DNA of 64,000 nt from G963663315 sp963663315 (GCA_963663315.1 OY760176.1:992001-1056000), one strand, 5' to 3'. Counted from the first letter of the stretch, positions 8,146-17,841 are shown. Numbers and translations are program-made. Notes: generated by a model not told the origin, from the letters alone.

Positions 8146-10257
8146 ATGTTGAACGCCAGTCATAACACCAGGTTGTTTCGTAACTGGATCATTGTCGCCT
8201 CGGTCATTGGCTTTATTGCCTCTGTTGTGGTTGTCCGGAATATTTCGGAAGTATCAGCATTGCCAACCACTATCTCCAACCCGTTTCAATTTGCAGACTG
8301 GGTAAACAGTTCCGAAGACTGGCTCAGACAACATCTCAAATGGTTCACCCGGATGATTGCCAGCGGGATTGGAACGGTGCTTTTTGCTGTTGAAGACTTC
8401 CTGATCAAGGCGCCCTGGCTGTTCGTGATGATGTTCCTGACCCTGCCGGCGTTACGTTTTGGCGGGCTGCCTCTGGCTATTCTGACGGTCGCCGGAGTCG
8501 TGTTCTGGGGAGGCGTTGGCATGTGGGGCGTCACCATGCAAACCCTGGCGCTGATGGGAATATCGGTGATTCTCTCTGTTATTTTCGGTGTCATTCTGGG
8601 GATATTGAGTTCACAAAATGACAAATTTGAAGGATTTCTCAAACCGATTCTCGACACCATGCAGACGATGCCGGCATTCGTTTACTTGTTACCGGCAGTT
8701 TTCTTTTTTGGTATCGGCGGCCCTCCTGCCATTATGGCTACCATGATTTATGCCCTGCCGCCGGTGATTCGGCTGACCAATCTGGGAATTCGCCAGATTT
8801 CTGCTGAAACGCTGGAAGCTGCCCATTCGTTTGGCTCGACCCGGATGCAGACCTTGTTCAAGGTGCAGATTCCGATGTCCCTGCCGAGCATCATGCTTGG
8901 AATCAACCAGACCATCATGATGGCCCTCGGACTGGTTGTGCTCGCTACTTTCATCGGCGCTGAAGGCCTGGGGAGTGAAGTATGGAAAGCCATTTTCAGA
9001 TTGCGCGTAGGCTGGTCTCTGGAGGCGGGGGTGTGTATCGTATTCATGGCCGTCATTCTTGATCGTTTGAGTCTGGCATTGAGTCATCCCCGCAATGACA
9101 AGGTTGCTGCCAATACGATTCCCTTTAGATTGTTACCCCAGAACTGGGATATCTATCCCGCAGCCATGGCTATTGAACGGATAATTGCCATGCCGTGGAA
9201 TTTCATTGCGGAGGTGGTGCGCTTCATCGTCAATCTGGTTGCAAACGTACTGGATGTTGCCATTAGCAAGATCAGCGCGAACAGGGAACGCGGCGCCTGG
9301 GTCAAAAAATTCATAACCAGTCATATTTTCTTGACTGGCAGCATACTGATTCTGCTCGGCATTCTTTTGTATGACAGCTTCGGAGCCGGCATCGGTACTT
9401 TCCCGGAATCGTGGAATTTTTCTTTCAGAAAACCGGTTGACGAAGCAGTTGCCTGGTTGACAGTCAATCCAGGGTTCATTGCATTCACCAAAGGCATGCG
9501 GACCTTTGTCTACCTGTATCTGCTGCATCCGCTTGACGTTTATCTTACGCAACTGCCCTGGTATATCGTGATTTTCGGTCTGGGTGTCATAAGCTGGGTT
9601 TCAGCAGGTCGGAATTTTGCCATTGTCTGTGCCATCCTGATGGTGTTCATCGGCGCCTGTGACTTGTGGGTTGAGGCGATGCTTACCTTGTCCTCAACGC
9701 TGGTATCGGTATTTATCTGTTTTGTGTTTGGGCTGCCTTTGGGTGTGTTCTCGGCGTATAACAAGAAGTTTGATATGATGTTGCGCCCCGTGCTGGATAC
9801 CATGCAGACGTTGCCCAGTTTTGTATATCTGATCCCGGTACTGATGTTTTTTGGCGGCAATATTGTATCCGCGGTGATTGCGACTGTGATTTATGCACTG
9901 CCACCGGTCATTCGCCTGACCAGTCTGGGCATATCCCAGATCCCGGTAACCTATAGCGAAGTATCCTCCTCTTTTGGCGGGACCGGTCTTCAAACATTGA
10001 GAAAAGTAAAATTTCCGATGGCCGTGCCCAGTATCATGCTGGGACTGAATCAGGCGGTCATGATGGCGCTCGCAATGCAGGTTGTCACGCCGCTTATTGG
10101 AGGTGGAGGACTTGGGCGCGAGGTTTTCCACGCACTGAACATCGCCAACACTGGTAAGGGACTCGCAGCCGGGATCGGTATTGTGTTACTTGCGATCATC
10201 CTTGACAGGTTGAGTCAGGCCTGGACCAAGGCACAAAGAAAAGCCTTGGGAATATGA
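8146..10257 (+). CDS. Fused double-domain ABC transporter permease, glycine betaine/proline type
   Basis: A ~703-residue membrane protein holding two complete ProW-type permease domains in one chain. Each half has the same signature: LDTMQTMPAFVYLLPAVFFFG and MIYALPPVIRLTNLGIRQI (~residues 170-215), and LDTMQTLPSFVYLIP and VIYALPPVIRLTSLGISQI (~550-595). Both halves carry the ATPase-coupling loop (AHSFGSTRMQTLFKVQIPMS; SSSFGGTGLQTLRKVKFPMA). Ordinary ProW-like subunits have one domain and dimerise, so this chain probably forms the whole membrane channel. ATG at 8146 is preferred over the adjacent TTG; Shine-Dalgarno pairing is weak. It is followed by the binding protein and ATPase genes. The substrate is inferred as a quaternary amine. 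Confidence 0.85.
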   Translation: MLNASHNTRLFRNWIIVASVIGFIASVVVVRNISEVSALPTTISNPFQFADWVNSSEDWLRQHLKWFTRMIASGIGTVLFAVEDFLIKAPWLFVMMFLTLPALRFGGLPLAILTVAGVVFWGGVGMWGVTMQTLALMGISVILSVIFGVILGILSSQNDKFEGFLKPILDTMQTMPAFVYLLPAVFFFGIGGPPAIMATMIYALPPVIRLTNLGIRQISAETLEAAHSFGSTRMQTLFKVQIPMSLPSIMLGINQTIMMALGLVVLATFIGAEGLGSEVWKAIFRLRVGWSLEAGVCIVFMAVILDRLSLALSHPRNDKVAANTIPFRLLPQNWDIYPAAMAIERIIAMPWNFIAEVVRFIVNLVANVLDVAISKISANRERGAWVKKFITSHIFLTGSILILLGILLYDSFGAGIGTFPESWNFSFRKPVDEAVAWLTVNPGFIAFTKGMRTFVYLYLLHPLDVYLTQLPWYIVIFGLGVISWVSAGRNFAIVCAILMVFIGACDLWVEAMLTLSSTLVSVFICFVFGLPLGVFSAYNKKFDMMLRPVLDTMQTLPSFVYLIPVLMFFGGNIVSAVIATVIYALPPVIRLTSLGISQIPVTYSEVSSSFGGTGLQTLRKVKFPMAVPSIMLGLNQAVMMALAMQVVTPLIGGGGLGREVFHALNIANTGKGLAAGIGIVLLAIILDRLSQAWTKAQRKALGI

Positions 10258-10276
10258 ATATATCCAAGCTTACGTA

Positions 10277-10365
10277 TTGACAAAATCCTGGATTGTTCCA
10301 TAATCCGGGAAATGTGCAGAATTCAGAAAAAAGTTATTGACAGGTTCGAGTATCACCCCTGTACA
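10277..10365 (+). promoter_or_regulatory. Two candidate promoters for the binding-protein gene
   Basis: TTGACA (10277-10282) is followed after 16 bases by CATAAT (10299-10304), a strong sigma-70 match. A second TATTGACA block, 60 bases downstream, places TTGACA at 10337-10342 with a weaker TGTACA (10360-10365) at 17-base spacing. Either would raise expression of the binding protein above that of the upstream permease, as is usual for ABC importers. Start sites are not demonstrated. Confidence 0.45.
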
Positions 10366-10404
10366 TTTTGATATTCACAAATTAATCTATCCCAGGAGAA
10401 TAAC

Positions 10405-11340
10405 ATGGTAATTTCAAAATTAACAAAATCTCTGTCAGTCTTCGTTTCGGCTGCGATACTGTTGATGGCCTCGACGGTTACCGGTGCGGCAGACAAGAAG
10501 CTGACTGCGCCGATTGCCGACTGGACAGGCGGGGCTGTCACCTGCAAGGTTCTGGAAGTCATTCTGAAACAGGAAATGGGCTATGAAATCAAGAGTGTCA
10601 TGATGCCTTCCGGTGCACCTGTGTATGAAGCAATGGCTGTCGGAGATCTGGATTATGGGTGTGAAAGCTGGCCATCCTATTCACCTTCCAGAAACAGGTT
10701 CATGACCAGGTTTGGCGGGGATGGAACCGTGTCCTACCTCGGCGCGACCGGAATTGTCGGTACTTCCACCTACTATGTTCCGAGATATTTCGTGGACGAG
10801 ACCGCACCTGATCTCAAATCCTGGGAACAGTTGAACAAGTACAAATCTCATTTCGCAACAATTGAAACCGGTGACAAGGGACGACTGATTGCATGTCCGA
10901 CACCAGCCTGGGAATGTTCCGACCAGGAGCGACTTGATTTACTTGGAGTGGATTTTGTCGCGGTTGAACTCGGCACGGAAGCCGCAGCCTGGGCAGAAGC
11001 AAAGGCGGCCTATGCCAGAAAAGAACCATTCCTGCTGTATGCCTGGACCCCACACTGGATTCACGCTGCACTTGACCTGGTTGCACTTGAGTTGCCAGCG
11101 CACGATACGTCAAAATGGCCTGCGACCGGGTGGGCGGAAGACGTCACGTACAACTATGGCAATCCTGCATCCATGGCGGCACATCCTGAAGCAGCGCAGT
11201 TGATCGAAAACATGGACCTGAGCAACAACGAACAGGCAAAAATGATTCTGGCGATTGATGTCGATGCCAGGGATATGGATGAAGTAGTCATGGAATGGGT
11301 TGCACAAAACGAAGATATCTGGCGTAAGTGGATGCCTTGA
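10405..11340 (+). CDS. Periplasmic substrate-binding protein, OpuAC/ProX family
   Basis: A 311-residue binding protein with a signal peptide (SVFVSAAILLMASTVTGAAD, cleavage near residue 29). Features of glycine betaine/choline-type binders are visible: DWTGGAVTCKVLEVIL, GDLDYGCESWPSYSP, several aromatic residues able to form a cation-binding box (WPSY, YAWTPHWIH), and a typical ending (VMEWVAQNEDIWRKWMP). A clear Shine-Dalgarno CCAGGAG lies 9 bases before ATG 10405. It lies between permease and ATPase, unlike the proV-proW-proX order. A hairpin terminator follows. The exact ligand (betaine, choline, carnitine, proline) cannot be read from sequence. Confidence 0.85.
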   Translation: MVISKLTKSLSVFVSAAILLMASTVTGAADKKLTAPIADWTGGAVTCKVLEVILKQEMGYEIKSVMMPSGAPVYEAMAVGDLDYGCESWPSYSPSRNRFMTRFGGDGTVSYLGATGIVGTSTYYVPRYFVDETAPDLKSWEQLNKYKSHFATIETGDKGRLIACPTPAWECSDQERLDLLGVDFVAVELGTEAAAWAEAKAAYARKEPFLLYAWTPHWIHAALDLVALELPAHDTSKWPATGWAEDVTYNYGNPASMAAHPEAAQLIENMDLSNNEQAKMILAIDVDARDMDEVVMEWVAQNEDIWRKWMP

Positions 11341-11358
11341 TATTCCTCAAAATAGTAC

Positions 11359-11391
11359 AAAAAAGACCTCGTTTGATCGGGGTCTTTTTTT
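11359..11391 (+). terminator. Rho-independent terminator after binding-protein gene
   Basis: AAAAAGACCTCG, a short TTTGAT loop and CGGGGTCTTTTTTT form a GC-core hairpin with flanking A and T tracts, 18 bases after the binding-protein stop codon. It probably reduces read-through into the ATPase gene, giving more binding protein than ATPase. Confidence 0.8.
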
Positions 11392-11508
11392 ATCTGCACT
11401 TTTCTGGTACTTTGTGAGAATGGATTGCCTGTCTCAAAGGAAAGTCCCAACCGAGCATTGATACGGACAGAACGTGCGAACGACCGTGATTGTCAAATTA
11501 TCTGATTT

Positions 11509-12540
11509 ATGAATGACCCAACAAAAATTGTCTGTAACCACGTCTGGAAAATCTTCGGACCAAATCCAAAAACAATCCTGAAGAATCTTGATCACTCCCT
11601 GACACGTGCCGAACTGCAGGCCAGGACCAATCATGTTATTGGTGTGCGGGATATGTCCTTTCGTGTTGAACAGGGCGAGACATTTGTCGTGATGGGGCTG
11701 TCAGGCAGTGGAAAATCGACGCTGGTGCGGTGTTTGCATCGACTGATAGAACCGACCGCCGGGGAAGTGTTGATCGACGGCGAAGATGTAATGAAGATGA
11801 ATACGGCCCAACTGATCCACCTTCGCCGTAATAAAATGAGTATGGTGTTTCAGCATTTTGGTTTGTTTCCTCATCGCAAGATCGTCGATAACATCGCATT
11901 TGGCCTTGAAATCAGGGGCGTGCCCAAACAGAAAAGAACAGATATGGCGATGGAGGTACTGGAGATGGTCGGGCTTGGCGGATGGGAAAATAATTACCCT
12001 CGCGAATTATCAGGTGGCATGCAGCAGAGAGTCGGGTTGGCGCGAGCCATGGCGGTCGACCCCGAAATCATGATATTTGATGAACCCTTTAGCGCCCTGG
12101 ACCCGTTAATCCGCCGGGAAATGCAGGATGAGTTGCTGGATATTCAGCGAAAGGTACAAAAAACGATGGTTTTTATCACCCACGATTTTCTTGAGGCGAT
12201 AAAAATGGGTGACCATATTGCGATAATGAAAGATGGGGAAACTTCCCAGATTGGCACTCCGGAAGAACTGGTTGCCGCCCCTGCTGACGATTACGTTCGT
12301 GAGTTCACTGAGGATGTGCCCAGATACAAGGTACTCAGTGTCGGCAAAATCATGGGCAAGGCCTCTACCGTGTCTCTGGGTAGTGGTACCCCGGTGGTCA
12401 ATGTAAATGCCAAACTCGATTCATTGATTGAACTTGCATCAGAGTCTGAATCCGCACTGGCTGTGGTCGATGATGAAGGGCAGTTGGTCGGGGAATTGAA
12501 TCAGTCGATGATTTTAAAAGCAATGAACAGTAAATCGTAA
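11509..12540 (+). CDS. Glycine betaine/proline-type ABC transporter ATPase
   Basis: A 343-residue ATPase of the ProV/OpuAA family energising the neighbouring importer. Walker A GLSGSGKST (~65-73), Q-loop VFQHFGLFPHR, ABC signature LSGGMQQRVGLARA and Walker B IMIFDEPFSALDP, followed by the H-loop FITHDF, are all intact. A C-terminal extension (~280-343, ending in LAVVDDEGQLVGELNQ) looks like a single CBS half, shorter than the tandem CBS of ProV. Start ATG 11509. trpB begins 15 bases downstream, so the two may share a transcript. Confidence 0.93.
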   Translation: MNDPTKIVCNHVWKIFGPNPKTILKNLDHSLTRAELQARTNHVIGVRDMSFRVEQGETFVVMGLSGSGKSTLVRCLHRLIEPTAGEVLIDGEDVMKMNTAQLIHLRRNKMSMVFQHFGLFPHRKIVDNIAFGLEIRGVPKQKRTDMAMEVLEMVGLGGWENNYPRELSGGMQQRVGLARAMAVDPEIMIFDEPFSALDPLIRREMQDELLDIQRKVQKTMVFITHDFLEAIKMGDHIAIMKDGETSQIGTPEELVAAPADDYVREFTEDVPRYKVLSVGKIMGKASTVSLGSGTPVVNVNAKLDSLIELASESESALAVVDDEGQLVGELNQSMILKAMNSKS

Positions 12541-12555
12541 AGGAACAATTTCAGC

Positions 12556-13785
12556 ATGTCAGACACCAAGCCCAAACCGGAGTCGTATCGCTCAGGTCCT
12601 GATGACAATGGCCATTTTGGAATTTTCGGCGGGCGCTTCGTTGCGGAAACATTGATGCCTCTGGTACTGGAAGTCGAGGCTGCCTACCACAAGTATAGAA
12701 ACGACCCGGATTTCATAGCGGAAATTGACTACTATGCCCGCGATTATGTGGGCCGACCCAGTCCACTTTATTTCGCCGAACGCCTGACCAGCGAACTCGG
12801 TGGAGCAAAAATATACTTTAAGCGCGATGAGTTGAATCATACCGGCGCCCATAAAATCAATAATACGCTGGGGCAGATATTACTTGCCAAACGGATGGGG
12901 AAGCGGCGTATCATTGCCGAGACCGGAGCCGGTCAGCATGGAGTTGCGACAGCGACCGTTTGTGCATTGTTTGATTTGCCTTGTGTGGTCTACATGGGAG
13001 AGACGGATATCGAACGGCAGGCGCCCAATGTTTTTCGCATGAAGCTGCTCGGGGCTGAAATCGTACCGGTGAAGAGTGGCACTGCAACATTGAAGGATGC
13101 AATGAACGATGCCTTACGGGATTGGGTCGCTAATGTTGAGGATACCTTTTATATCATTGGTACGGCTGCAGGCCCTCATCCCTACCCGGAAATGGTCAGG
13201 GATTTCCAGTCGGTCATTGGCATGGAAGCACGTCAGCAGATCCTGAACGTGGAGGGCCGGCTACCGGACACCATACTGGCCTGCATTGGAGGAGGATCCA
13301 ACGCGATAGGATTGTTTCATCCTTTTCTGGATGATGAGTCGGTTTCGATTATTGGTGTCGAAGCGGCAGGATATGGCATTGAGACAGGCAAACATGCGGC
13401 ATCGCTGAGTGGTGGAAAGCCTGGCGTACTACATGGCAACCGTACTTATCTATTGCAGAATGATGACGGTCAGATTCATGATGCTCATTCGATTTCTGCG
13501 GGGCTGGATTATCCGGGTATCGGACCCGAGCATTCCTGGTTGCATGAAATTGGTCGTGTTGAATATGTGTCCATCACGGACCAGGAGGCGCTGGATGCCT
13601 TTCAATTGTGTTGCAGAACCGAAGGCATAATTCCGGCGCTTGAACCCGCTCATGCCCTGGCTCATGTGGCAAAAATTGCGCCAGGCATGTCAAAAGACCA
13701 TATCTTGATCATGAATCTTTGCGGTCGGGGAGACAAGGATGTTTTTGCTGTCGCCAAGGCGCTTGGACATGGCGATATAGTATAA
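12556..13785 (+). CDS. trpB: Tryptophan synthase beta chain
   Basis: A 409-residue PLP enzyme that condenses indole with serine to make tryptophan. The PLP lysine is in LNHTGAHKINN (K100), with the glycine-rich phosphate loop GGGSNAIG and the ending motif LCGRGDKD. N-terminal FGIFGGRFVAETLM is typical. Shine-Dalgarno AAGGAA lies 10 bases before ATG 12556. It is followed by trpA, but the usual upstream trpF is missing; an ABC transporter ATPase gene lies 15 bases upstream instead. Confidence 0.98.
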   Translation: MSDTKPKPESYRSGPDDNGHFGIFGGRFVAETLMPLVLEVEAAYHKYRNDPDFIAEIDYYARDYVGRPSPLYFAERLTSELGGAKIYFKRDELNHTGAHKINNTLGQILLAKRMGKRRIIAETGAGQHGVATATVCALFDLPCVVYMGETDIERQAPNVFRMKLLGAEIVPVKSGTATLKDAMNDALRDWVANVEDTFYIIGTAAGPHPYPEMVRDFQSVIGMEARQQILNVEGRLPDTILACIGGGSNAIGLFHPFLDDESVSIIGVEAAGYGIETGKHAASLSGGKPGVLHGNRTYLLQNDDGQIHDAHSISAGLDYPGIGPEHSWLHEIGRVEYVSITDQEALDAFQLCCRTEGIIPALEPAHALAHVAKIAPGMSKDHILIMNLCGRGDKDVFAVAKALGHGDIV

Positions 13786-13837
13786 ATAACAAACCCGGAC
13801 AACCTGCATTGACCGAAAGGAATGAAAGAGGATTGAC

Positions 13838-14656
13838 ATGAACGGCACTGATCGAATTCAGAAAAGATTCGCCAAATTGAAATCGGAAGGCCGTGCCGGG
13901 CTGGTGACGTTCACCACAGCAGGAGATCCGGATCAGCAAACCGCCCAGAGAATCCTGAATGGCTTGCCTGGCGCGGGCGCTGACATTATTGAACTGGGAA
14001 TGCCGTTTTCAGATCCGATGGCGGATGGACCTGCCATACAACTTGCCAGCCTGCGAGCGCTGGCGGGCGGCATCACATTGGTAAAAACCCTGGAAATGGT
14101 GGCTGAATTTCGTAAACAGGACGATCAAACCCCGATTGTTCTGATGGGTTATTACAACCCCATTTATTGCTACGGCAATCAAAGTTTTATTGATGATGCG
14201 ATTAATGCGGGCGTAGACGGCCTGATCGTAGTGGACCTGCCGCCTGAAGAAGACGATGAGTTGTGTCACCCCTGCCTGACCGCCGGACTGAACTGGATAC
14301 GGCTGACCACCCCTACCAGTGACGAGACCAGATTGAGGACGATACTGAAAAACAGTTCCGGATTTATCTATCACGTTGCGATTGCCGGGATAACCGGGAC
14401 ACGCTCGGCCGCCCTCGCTGATGTCGAATTTGCCTTGAACAGGATAAGGTTTCAAACAACCCTGCCGATAGCGGTGGGATTCGGCCTGAAAACCCGGGAT
14501 CAAATACGTGAAATTGCCACCGTCGCTGATGCCGCAGTGGTTGGGTCTGCACTGGTGGAGATAATCAGAAAAGGTCTGGAAAACGGGCTATCGAATGACA
14601 CCATCGTCTCAGACCTTCATAACCTTATTAGCGACCTGGCATCGGGAACCGGATAA
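13838..14656 (+). CDS. trpA: Tryptophan synthase alpha chain
   Basis: A 272-residue TIM-barrel protein that cleaves indole-3-glycerol phosphate to indole and glyceraldehyde 3-phosphate and channels indole to TrpB. Catalytic Glu and Asp are present in ELGMPFSDPMADGPAIQ, with the phosphate-binding GFGLKTRDQI and VVGSALVE. Start ATG 13838, 52 bases after trpB. It converges with leuD, with 35 bases between stop codons. Confidence 0.98.
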   Translation: MNGTDRIQKRFAKLKSEGRAGLVTFTTAGDPDQQTAQRILNGLPGAGADIIELGMPFSDPMADGPAIQLASLRALAGGITLVKTLEMVAEFRKQDDQTPIVLMGYYNPIYCYGNQSFIDDAINAGVDGLIVVDLPPEEDDELCHPCLTAGLNWIRLTTPTSDETRLRTILKNSSGFIYHVAIAGITGTRSAALADVEFALNRIRFQTTLPIAVGFGLKTRDQIREIATVADAAVVGSALVEIIRKGLENGLSNDTIVSDLHNLISDLASGTG

Positions 14657-14691
14657 AAGCGAAATCGCAACGGATTCACCCGTTCCGGTAT

Positions 14692-15342
14692 TTATCCTGT
14701 AGCCTGCTCAAACAGCCAAGGCGCTTCGTCTTTACGGCGAGTTTCGTATTCCCGGATCAGGTCGGCTTTGTTCAGGGTTAATCCGATATCGTCCAGGCCG
14801 TTCAGCAAGGCGTGCTTGCGGTCAGACTCGACTTCAAAGTTGACTGTTGTTCCATCAGGCAGCTCGACAATTTGATCTTGAAGATCGACCCTGACAGAAA
14901 ATTCAGGTTGGTTTTCTACCCGAGCAAACAGGTCCTTAACTGTTTTGTCATCAAGAACAATGGGTAACATGCCATTCTTGAAGCAATTATTGAAAAATAT
15001 ATCTGCAAAGCTCGGAGCAATGATGCATCTGAAACCGTAGTCAAGCAGAGCCCAGGGAGCGTGTTCCCTTGACGAGCCACAACCGAAATTCTCCCTCGCA
15101 AGCAGAATTTTCGCATTCGCATAGCGGGGAAGGTTCAAGATGAAATCGGGATTGAGCTTGCGCTTGCTATTATCCATACCTGGTTCACCATGATCCAGAT
15201 AACGCCATTCGTCGAACAGGTTGGGACCGAATCCGGTCCTTTTGATGGATTTCAGAAATTGTTTTGGGATGATGGCATCAGTATCAACGTTGGATCGTTC
15301 CAGTGGCATGACTATTCCACTCAGGGTGGTAAATTTTTCCAT
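14692..15342 (-). CDS. leuD: 3-isopropylmalate dehydratase small subunit
   Basis: A ~216-residue swivelling-domain subunit that with LeuC isomerises 2- to 3-isopropylmalate in leucine synthesis. Signatures: NVDTDAIIPKQFLKS, ILLARENFGCGSSREHAPWA, IIAPSFADIFFNN and NGLDDIGLTL. The reading frame extends further upstream, but family homology starts at MEKFTTLSG. ATG 15342 is 8 bases after an AGAGG Shine-Dalgarno; an alternative ATG at 15348 overlaps the leuC stop as ATGA. Operon leuC-leuD. Confidence 0.96.
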   Translation of the reverse strand: MEKFTTLSGIVMPLERSNVDTDAIIPKQFLKSIKRTGFGPNLFDEWRYLDHGEPGMDNSKRKLNPDFILNLPRYANAKILLARENFGCGSSREHAPWALLDYGFRCIIAPSFADIFFNNCFKNGMLPIVLDDKTVKDLFARVENQPEFSVRVDLQDQIVELPDGTTVNFEVESDRKHALLNGLDDIGLTLNKADLIREYETRRKDEAPWLFEQATG

Positions 15343-15344
15343 CG

Positions 15345-16748
15345 TCATAACCTCTCTGGGTCGGTGAAGTGACCTGCAACTGCTGCCGCTGCCGCCATTG
15401 CAGGAGAAACAAGATGGGTGCGCCCCCCCTGCCCCTGACGTCCTTCGAAATTTCTGTTGGAAGTAGAGGCACAACGCTCACCTGGCTTCAGACGATCGGC
15501 ATTCATTGCCAGACACATCGAACAGCCAGGGTTCCTCCACTCGAACCCGGCATCGATAAAAATCTGGTGCAAGCCTTCTGATTCAGCCTGAGACTTTATC
15601 AAGCCGGAACCGGGTACGACCAGAGCCTGTTTGATACTGTTGGCAACTTTTCGGCCATTGACGATGCTGGCGGCTTCTCTCAAGTCTTCGATCCGACTAT
15701 TGGTACAAGACCCGATGAACACCAGATCCAGATCTATTTCCGCAATCGGAGTGCCGGCAGACAACCCCATGTAAGCGAGTGCATTTTCCATTCCTTCCCT
15801 TTTCACCGGGTCTGATTGATCCTGCGGGTCAGGAACCGAGTCATCAATACTCACCACCATCTCCGGTGATGTACCCCAGGTAACCTGAGGAGAAATGGCA
15901 GAAGCATCGATATAAACTTCAGTATCAAAACAGGCGTCCTTGTCACTGTGCAAATCCACCCAGCTGGTCACGGCCTTGTCCCAAACTTCACCTTTTGGCG
16001 TGTAGGGGCGCCCCTTCAGATAATCAGTGGTTGTCTGATCGACTGCTATCATCCCTGAACGCGCACCGGCCTCAATCGCCATGTTACACACCGTCATCCT
16101 GCCTTCCATGCTGAGTTCGGTGATGGCTGAACCTGTAAACTCGATAGCATGTCCTGTTCCACCTGCGGTGCCGATTTTACCTATAACGGCCAGTACCATA
16201 TCCTTGGCGGTGACACCCTTCCGTAAATCGCCATCCAGTACTACTCGCATGTTTTTTGATTTTTTGGTTATCAGGCACTGGGTTGCCATCACATGCTCAA
16301 CTTCTGAAGTACCGATGCCAAATGCCAACGCACCGAATGCGCCATGCGTCGATGTATGAGAATCACCGCAGACAATGGTCATGCCAGGCAAGGTCGCCCC
16401 CTGTTCAGGACCGATTATATGTACGATCCCCTGACGCGGGTCTGACATGCCAAATTCGGTAATGCCGAAATGATTGCAGTTCTGGTTCAAAGTGGCAATC
16501 TGAAGTCGGGAAACCGGGTCATCTACCTCGTGGCTGTCGGTTGTCGTGGGTACATTGTGATCTGGCACCGCAATCATGGAACTGGTGCGCCAGGGTTTAC
16601 GCCCGGACAGATGCAGACCCTCGAATGCCTGTGGGGAAGTGACTTCGTGGACGAGATGACGATCAATATAGATTAACGTCGCGCCGCTGCTTTCGGTGTG
16701 AACAACATGTTGTTCCCACAGTTTGTCGTATAGCGTTCTGGGATTCAT
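15345..16748 (-). CDS. leuC: 3-isopropylmalate dehydratase large subunit
   Basis: A 467-residue aconitase-family subunit. The three [4Fe-4S] cysteines are present in FIGSCTNSRIEDL and NPGCSMCLAMN, with GDSHTSTHGAFGALAFGIGT typical of the family. Full length. Start ATG at 16748. It is cotranscribed with leuD directly downstream; leuB is not in the window. Confidence 0.98.
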   Translation of the reverse strand: MNPRTLYDKLWEQHVVHTESSGATLIYIDRHLVHEVTSPQAFEGLHLSGRKPWRTSSMIAVPDHNVPTTTDSHEVDDPVSRLQIATLNQNCNHFGITEFGMSDPRQGIVHIIGPEQGATLPGMTIVCGDSHTSTHGAFGALAFGIGTSEVEHVMATQCLITKKSKNMRVVLDGDLRKGVTAKDMVLAVIGKIGTAGGTGHAIEFTGSAITELSMEGRMTVCNMAIEAGARSGMIAVDQTTTDYLKGRPYTPKGEVWDKAVTSWVDLHSDKDACFDTEVYIDASAISPQVTWGTSPEMVVSIDDSVPDPQDQSDPVKREGMENALAYMGLSAGTPIAEIDLDLVFIGSCTNSRIEDLREAASIVNGRKVANSIKQALVVPGSGLIKSQAESEGLHQIFIDAGFEWRNPGCSMCLAMNADRLKPGERCASTSNRNFEGRQGQGGRTHLVSPAMAAAAAVAGHFTDPERL

Positions 16749-16779
16749 TTTATGTATTCATCTGCTAATTGGTTACGGA

Positions 16780-17841
16780 TTATCGAATATTCTGTGCGCG
16801 ATCTCGCAGTGCATGATCCATCAGTACCAATGCCAGCATGGCTTCTGCAATCGGAACCGCACGTATCCCGACACAGGGATCATGGCGCCCGGTGGTGACG
16901 ACATCAACCGGCTGATTCGAAAGATTGACGGTATGCCCGGGCGTCTGAATGCTGGAAGTCGGCTTGAACGCAACCTTGATCCGCACATCCTGCCCGCTGG
17001 AAATGCCCCCGAGCACGCCTCCCGAATTGTTCGACTTGAAGCCGTCGGGCGTTATTTGATCGCGATGCTCTGAACCACGCTGGCTGACCACATCAAATCC
17101 CGCCCCAATCTCCACGCCTTTTGCTGCATTGATACTGATCATTGCCTTGGCAATGTCTGCATCAAGTCGATCAAAGACAGGCTCTCCCAGTCCAACCGGC
17201 ATACCGGTCGCTTCAACATAGACCCCGGCGCCGACCGAGTCTCCGGCCTTTCGGGTTTGGCTGATCAATCTTTCGAGGTCTGGGACTTTGCTGGCATCAC
17301 CAGCGAAAAAGGGATTGTTCTCTACTTCATCCCAGTTGTTGATCCCGATCCTGATATTTCCGATCTGATAGACACATCCTCTGATAGCAAGGCCGTAGGT
17401 TTCAGACAGATATTTCTTCGCAATCCCGCCGGCGGCAACCCGCATCGTGGTTTCCCGAGCCGAAGACCGTCCGCCACCGCGATAATCACGAAAGCCATAT
17501 TTTCGAGTATATGTGAAATCAGCATGACCGGGGCGAAAGCGATCCTTGATTTTCTCATAGTCCCGCGAACGCTGATCCTGATTACGAATCAACAGACCAA
17601 TCGGTGTGCCGGTGGTTTTTCCTTCAAATACCCCGGATAATATCTCGACCCTGTCGCTTTCTCTTCTCTGGGTTGTATATTTTGACTTCCCGGGTTTCCT
17701 GCGATCCAGGTCCTTTTGCAAATCTTCCTCGGACAATGCCATCCCAGGGGGGCAGCCATCGACAACAGCGCCGAGCGCAGGGCCGTGACTTTCGCCAAAC
17801 GAGGTCAGGGTAAATAATTTTCCGATGCTGTTTCCAGACAC
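16780..17841 (-). CDS. aroC: Chorismate synthase
   Basis: A 353-residue FMN-dependent lyase converting EPSP to chorismate, the precursor of the tryptophan made by the trp genes nearby. Signatures: FGESHGPALGAVVDGCPPG, RPGHADFTYTRKYGFRDYRG, GGGRSSARETTMRVAAGGIA and GRHDPCVGIRAVPIAEAM. Start GTG at 17841. Same strand as leuCD downstream and trpD upstream, so biosynthetic genes cluster here. Confidence 0.97.
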   Translation of the reverse strand: MSGNSIGKLFTLTSFGESHGPALGAVVDGCPPGMALSEEDLQKDLDRRKPGKSKYTTQRRESDRVEILSGVFEGKTTGTPIGLLIRNQDQRSRDYEKIKDRFRPGHADFTYTRKYGFRDYRGGGRSSARETTMRVAAGGIAKKYLSETYGLAIRGCVYQIGNIRIGINNWDEVENNPFFAGDASKVPDLERLISQTRKAGDSVGAGVYVEATGMPVGLGEPVFDRLDADIAKAMISINAAKGVEIGAGFDVVSQRGSEHRDQITPDGFKSNNSGGVLGGISSGQDVRIKVAFKPTSSIQTPGHTVNLSNQPVDVVTTGRHDPCVGIRAVPIAEAMLALVLMDHALRDRAQNIR

